NCBI GenBank assembly: GCA_014729935.1
Contig: WJJB01000311.1
Coordinates: 1-8,534, forward strand
Reading direction: 5' to 3'
Origin: Candidatus Bathyarchaeota archaeon
GTDB taxonomy: Archaea; Asgardarchaeota; Lokiarchaeia; Sigyniarchaeales; Sigyniarchaeaceae
DNA length: 8,534 nucleotides
Shown piece after piece: positions 5,241 to 8,534 of the stretch (its first letter is position 1; each line of letters opens with the position of its first letter). The notes under the pieces were generated by a model, which saw only the letters and a list, made by a program, of their open reading frames with translations, ran no database searches and was not told the origin of the DNA. The position numbers were made by a program, and so were the translations under genes.

Positions 5241-8084
5241 AATCATGCGAGAATCGCGAGGCACACCCACGATTTTTCCCTTCTTGCAGGCGGGACATGG
5301 TAGTTTCATTCGTGGCCTCGTGGACAAGTTGAAGGTAAACTTGCACCGAGGATATCCCTTGCATCCAAGGAACATCCCGTATCGACCCTTTCGTGGCACC
5401 AGTGGATGCCCGCATCGAGGGCATGAAATCCTTGGAGCAATGGTAGAGGTTCCATTCCTTGAACGCTGGTTTTGTTTGCATTCCCTTGTCGTTGAATTCA
5501 TCAAGATATCCTTATTGTTGTTCCGTGAAGGATCCATGGTTGCCCGGCAGTCAGGATAATTGCTACAGCCGAGAAATGTCCCGAACTTTCCCGACCGTTC
5601 CACCATGTACCCTTTTTTACATTCATTGCAGGTCGGTGAGCTGGTAATGCGTGAACCTTTCATGTATGTAACGATTAATCGTGGAAGTTCTTCGTTCCAC
5701 CGTGATTCCCTGTCGATGTATCGGGGGATGACGTGAGGGCGGATCTCGTCTATGAACATGGATTCCAATTCATCAACGGTGAAGATGTAAAGGTATTGCT
5801 TGCTACGGGTCAAGCCAACGTAAAACAACCTTCGTTCCTCCTCGATGAATCCAGGTGATTTCATGCGCTTGGCTAGATCCAAGACCGTGGAATCCTGTTT
5901 CTCGCACGGAAACCCATGCATTCCCGATAGCACATCCATCAAGATAACGTGAGCAGCCTCTGATCCCTTTGCCTTGTGAACGCTATAGAAACGAATACCA
6001 CCATGCTTTGACTCGGTTGGCATTCCATGTGCGCCGCAAAATATTTCCAGCTGGTGCAGGTCACGATTGAACCTGGAGAGAACCATGATCTCTGATGGAT
6101 CAACACCATTTTCCAGCAATATTTCCAGCAGCTTGAAATAGTGTTCACGGCGCAGCGTGAATGATTGTTGAGTGTGCCGGGGCAGGATAAATAGCAATGG
6201 ATGGATTCCATCCATCTTGGTTGCATTCGCGACCTTTTGCAATTGGAATTTATTCCTGGAGATGAGATCGTTTGACATGCGCACGATGCATCCCGTGCTT
6301 CGATAGTTGGTTTCCATAGTGGTTACCGTGGGATTGGAAAATTGATCATGGAAATTTACAAAAAAACTCACGTCGCTCCCGGAAAATTGATAGATGCTTT
6401 GCCAATCATCACCCACGCAAAAAAGTTTCGTGGATGACCGTGGATTCACGAAGGCACGTATGAGTTGCATGCGCTGGTATGAGATATCTTGGAATTCGTC
6501 CACCAACACGTGATCGTACATGCTTTCATATTTCCCGGGATTCTGGAGTACAAATTTCGTCGCTTTTATGATCATGTCATCAAAATCAATTTCATCCCGT
6601 TGCTTCAAGAATTGCTGGTACCTTCGATACACCTCGCAAGCAATGGTGCCAAAATCGACTTGACGTCGCGTGAAATCCCCTGATGCAATTCGACTCCTGA
6701 TATCTTCAACCATCAGGAAATTAGCCTTTGCAGTGGATATGAAGGCATCAACAAGGGTATTGAAATCACGTTGCTTTTCCCCGATGTCGTGAACCATTGA
6801 AACCAAGCGATCCGGATTCAAGGGCTTGATTTCGATACCAGGTACGGCCATTTCAAGCCGCGTTTGCAAGGATTCCAGCAGGATACCTTCTTGATGTTCA
6901 TATTCCCATGTTTCTATCAGCTTCTTTTGATTCTTCGAGAATTGATCAAGCTTCCAATTCCTTTGTGCCTTGTATTCCTCGGATGATTTGCTAAACCAAG
7001 ATGGAACTTCCATGCGACGGTTGAGCCCCCAGTGCTCGATGTACAGGTCATGGGTGGGGATGTAGAAATCCGGGTGGTATGTCTTAACCATAACTTCTTG
7101 ATTGCCCCATGCATTTCCATTTTCCACCCAATCTACCTTCATTTCATACTCGTACTGGATCCCGTGAACGAAAAGGAAATTCCCGATCTCCCGCTCCGCT
7201 AAGGATTTAACTTCGATGCCATCCAGTGTCGTGTAGCGCTTATTAGCCATGTACTTGAAGTATAGTTGCTTGTCATCAAATGATGCTGGTTCTGGTTCCT
7301 CAATCTCGGAATATGCCATGTATTTTATGAAGGCGAGTTTCCATATTGGTTCTCCTAACGTGTCCGAGACTAATTGCTTCACGAGATCATCACGCTTCTT
7401 TTGGTTCCCGTCAAATAGCAAGCTAGGACGATTTCCCAATTCCTCGCTGATGATGCGATATCCAAGTGAATGGAAGGTGGAAATAGCGATATCGGTTGAA
7501 AAATCACGCTTGAGACGTTCTTCCATCTCCTTCGCAGCAACACGGGTGTATGCAAGTGCAAGAATGCGCTCGGGCTGGATGGCATCTTTTCGTCGAATGA
7601 GGTACGCGATCCTGGTCGTAAGAACGCTCGTTTTTCCAGAGCCTGCCCCTGCCACCACCAGGTTATGCCGGTCGTCTCGAATCACTGCCAATCGCTGGGA
7701 GACGTCCAACGGGTATTTTAATCCATCATCAATGCCGTCGAAGAAGGATTCGTATTCCCGAAGTCGACGCTCCACGAAGATCTTGTTGTAATTAGTAATT
7801 TCCTGTTTTGCGCTAGCTGCTGGATCCAAGTTCATCGTGCATTTTCTGCATAGCCAGTTCATGAACCTGATCTTCAACGGGATCGTGGTTACATGATGGA
7901 AGAGTGACTTGAATTTCTCCATGTCATTATGGCACAGGTACGTGTCTTTTTTCTTGAATGAATTCCACGATGAAAGTGCATTCTCGTGTTCCAACTTGCG
8001 TGATTCGACGAAATTCTCCAAGCGTTTCCTGAACATCCGCATCACTCCACGATCCTTTTCATATGGATTATCTTCTCCTGCCAT
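5190..8084 (-). CDS. UvrD/helicase IV-type SF1 DNA helicase with inserted PD-(D/E)XK-like nuclease domain and three C-terminal zinc ribbons
   Basis: A 964-residue superfamily 1A helicase, expected to unwind DNA 3' to 5' with ATP. Motifs: Q motif YPLDVSQRLAV (Q130), Walker A AGAGSGKT (145-152), Ia ALAYTRVAAKEM (176-187), STFHSLGYR (202-210), Walker B DEFQD (529-533), motif III GDDWQSIYQFSG (558-569), IV NYRST (593-597), V VHKAKGSE (702-709), VI YVGLTRSK (755-762). Between the early motifs and motif II, residues about 283-400 hold an inserted nuclease-like domain: Glu297 (SLAEREIGNFL), Asp339 (HPDFYIP) and Glu350 (YIEHWG), with Trp where many PD-(D/E)XK enzymes have Lys. The C terminus has three topoisomerase-I-type zinc ribbons with Cys819/822/840/846, 888/891/908/914 and 930/933/951/957. 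The N-terminal 120 residues resemble the helicase IV lead-in. ATG 8084 is preceded by AAAAGG. A DNA repair role is likely. All helicase motifs are intact. Nuclease activity is inferred. Confidence 0.95.
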   Translation of the reverse strand: MAGEDNPYEKDRGVMRMFRKRLENFVESRKLEHENALSSWNSFKKKDTYLCHNDMEKFKSLFHHVTTIPLKIRFMNWLCRKCTMNLDPAASAKQEITNYNKIFVERRLREYESFFDGIDDGLKYPLDVSQRLAVIRDDRHNLVVAGAGSGKTSVLTTRIAYLIRRKDAIQPERILALAYTRVAAKEMEERLKRDFSTDIAISTFHSLGYRIISEELGNRPSLLFDGNQKKRDDLVKQLVSDTLGEPIWKLAFIKYMAYSEIEEPEPASFDDKQLYFKYMANKRYTTLDGIEVKSLAEREIGNFLFVHGIQYEYEMKVDWVENGNAWGNQEVMVKTYHPDFYIPTHDLYIEHWGLNRRMEVPSWFSKSSEEYKAQRNWKLDQFSKNQKKLIETWEYEHQEGILLESLQTRLEMAVPGIEIKPLNPDRLVSMVHDIGEKQRDFNTLVDAFISTAKANFLMVEDIRSRIASGDFTRRQVDFGTIACEVYRRYQQFLKQRDEIDFDDMIIKATKFVLQNPGKYESMYDHVLVDEFQDISYQRMQLIRAFVNPRSSTKLFCVGDDWQSIYQFSGSDVSFFVNFHDQFSNPTVTTMETNYRSTGCIVRMSNDLISRNKFQLQKVANATKMDGIHPLLFILPRHTQQSFTLRREHYFKLLEILLENGVDPSEIMVLSRFNRDLHQLEIFCGAHGMPTESKHGGIRFYSVHKAKGSEAAHVILMDVLSGMHGFPCEKQDSTVLDLAKRMKSPGFIEEERRLFYVGLTRSKQYLYIFTVDELESMFIDEIRPHVIPRYIDRESRWNEELPRLIVTYMKGSRITSSPTCNECKKGYMVERSGKFGTFLGCSNYPDCRATMDPSRNNNKDILMNSTTRECKQNQRSRNGTSTIAPRISCPRCGHPLVPRKGRYGMFLGCKGYPRCKFTFNLSTRPRMKLPCPACKKGKIVGVPRDSRMIARCSRYPRCQFSLPTT

Positions 8085-8114
8085 CCTTTTAAATCCAAGT
8101 TATCCCGCACCCGT

Positions 8115-8146
8115 GCGATGATTATCTTGCACGGTTCAATCATCGC
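8115..8146. promoter_or_regulatory. Perfect 9-bp inverted repeat overlapping the probable helicase promoter
   Basis: GCGATGATT (8115-8123) and AATCATCGC (8138-8146) are perfect inverse copies around a 14-base spacer. On the minus strand the spacer edge includes AAGATAAT, the best TATA-like stretch at about 40 bases before ATG 8084, so a protein bound here could block the promoter. Adjacent CGCACCCGTGCG (8106-8117) is a near-palindrome. Repressor binding is inference; a transcribed hairpin is the alternative. Confidence 0.4.
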
Positions 8147-8230
8147 GGAGTTTCCATGAGCGCTATTGTTATTAATCATTGCCATTGCATTGTATCCATG
8201 CGTGCGTTACCGTTCACCATCGTGTATCAC

Positions 8231-8405
8231 CCCGTGGAATACCGATCTTCTCACCTCACTTTCTTTTTCCAAGGTAGATATAGCTAGCAGGGATTTTCTC
8301 CAATCGTGATTTTTTTCTACACGGGTTCTCCCCTTCGCACGTGCGTGCGGTATTTTCAGGTAGAGAGAAGGGAAAATTACACCGTGGATACAGTGAACAG
8401 CGAGC
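8231..8405. repeat. Direct repeat copy 2 (about 175 bp), upstream of the helicase; ghost of a helicase 3' end
   Basis: This copy aligns with 5067-5240 end to end and ends abruptly at 8405. Read on the minus strand it encodes ARCSLYPRC, equivalent to helicase residues 949-957, including both zinc ligands. One base is missing relative to copy 1 just after that (TTACACC here against TTGACACC), so the following codons and stop are out of frame. The CGCACGTGCG palindrome (8336-8345) and the T7 tract (8312-8318) are retained. No helicase sequence precedes it at 8406-8534, so it looks like a fragment left by duplication or deletion. Confidence 0.8.
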
Positions 8406-8534
8406 TTGGTGCAATGGTAGGGGTGGGAATGGACTGCCATGGCGTGAATGCTGTTGGCTTGTTGGAAATGCCATTACCTTCTCTCGCGTGTAATAAAAAG
8501 TAGAGGTGAGGATATCCCAAGTAATGCATTGGAA

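Larger units (their letters stand above)
8085..8534. other. Upstream region of the helicase, no recognised gene
   Basis: These 450 bases to the window end hold the helicase promoter region with an inverted repeat (8115-8146), then about 84 bases without visible features, then repeat copy 2 (8231-8405), and 129 bases with no recognised element. Minus-strand frames across the repeat copy are short and share only the zinc-ribbon tail with the helicase, so I do not call them genes. Confidence 0.6.

Noticed and set aside
5092..5559. Open frames of 104-129 codons across the helicase 3' end and repeat copy 1
   Set aside because: They lie in other frames of the zinc-ribbon coding region; the similar peptides from the two repeat copies follow from DNA identity, not coding selection.
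8256..8474. 72-codon minus-strand frame containing CSLYPRC
   Set aside because: It includes the helicase-like tail, but the rest has no zinc-ribbon partner cysteines and is proline and histidine rich; better explained as a remnant within repeat copy 2.
1..8534. CRISPR array, insertion sequence or transposase
   Set aside because: No regularly spaced short repeats, no DDE or Y-transposase or integrase motifs, and no terminal inverted repeats with target duplications were found.

Overview
The window reads as archaeal chromosome, and an Asgard archaeon is the most likely source. The main evidence is a broken gene at about 1727-2106 whose translation matches the C-terminal third of actin, in the style of the actin homologues known from Asgard lineages. 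Supporting signs are archaeal-type TATA elements close to start codons, GGTGA-type ribosome binding sites, a TrmO-type tRNA methyltransferase with family motifs, and a 158-residue protein that may be a degraded Ras-like small GTPase. The taxonomic call is an inference from family content, not from a marker gene.

Layout. 1-1065 (+) is the C-terminal part of a GH3 glycoside hydrolase cut by the window edge. 1158-1634 (-) is a hypothetical, possibly GTPase-like protein. 1727-2106 (+) is the actin pseudogene fragment, with no N-terminal two thirds and a one-base frameshift. 2107-2442 holds no gene, only a likely T-rich terminator. 2443-3183 (-) encodes a seven-helix membrane protein. It is divergent from 3290-3802 (+), trmO/tsaA. 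3803-4398 holds no recognised gene but contains a candidate 35-codon ORF behind a TATA-like element and several inverted repeats. 4399-5073 (+) is a protein of three BON domains. 5190-8084 (-) is a 964-residue UvrD/helicase IV-type SF1 helicase with an inserted PD-(D/E)XK-like nuclease domain and three topoisomerase-type zinc ribbons. 8085-8534 is non-coding and holds an inverted repeat near the helicase promoter and the second copy of a repeat.

Most unusual architecture. A direct repeat of about 174 bp (5067-5240 and 8231-8405, about 86% identical by hand alignment) flanks the helicase gene. The first copy includes the last 16-17 codons of the helicase, with two cysteines of its third zinc ribbon, plus the whole convergent spacer up to the stop codon of the BON gene. 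The second copy still encodes the CSxYPxC zinc-ribbon tail although no helicase precedes it. It looks like the remnant of a duplicated helicase 3' end and spacer.

The genes do not form an evident operon. Most stand alone with alternating orientation, so few functional links can be drawn beyond the pairs discussed under each entry.
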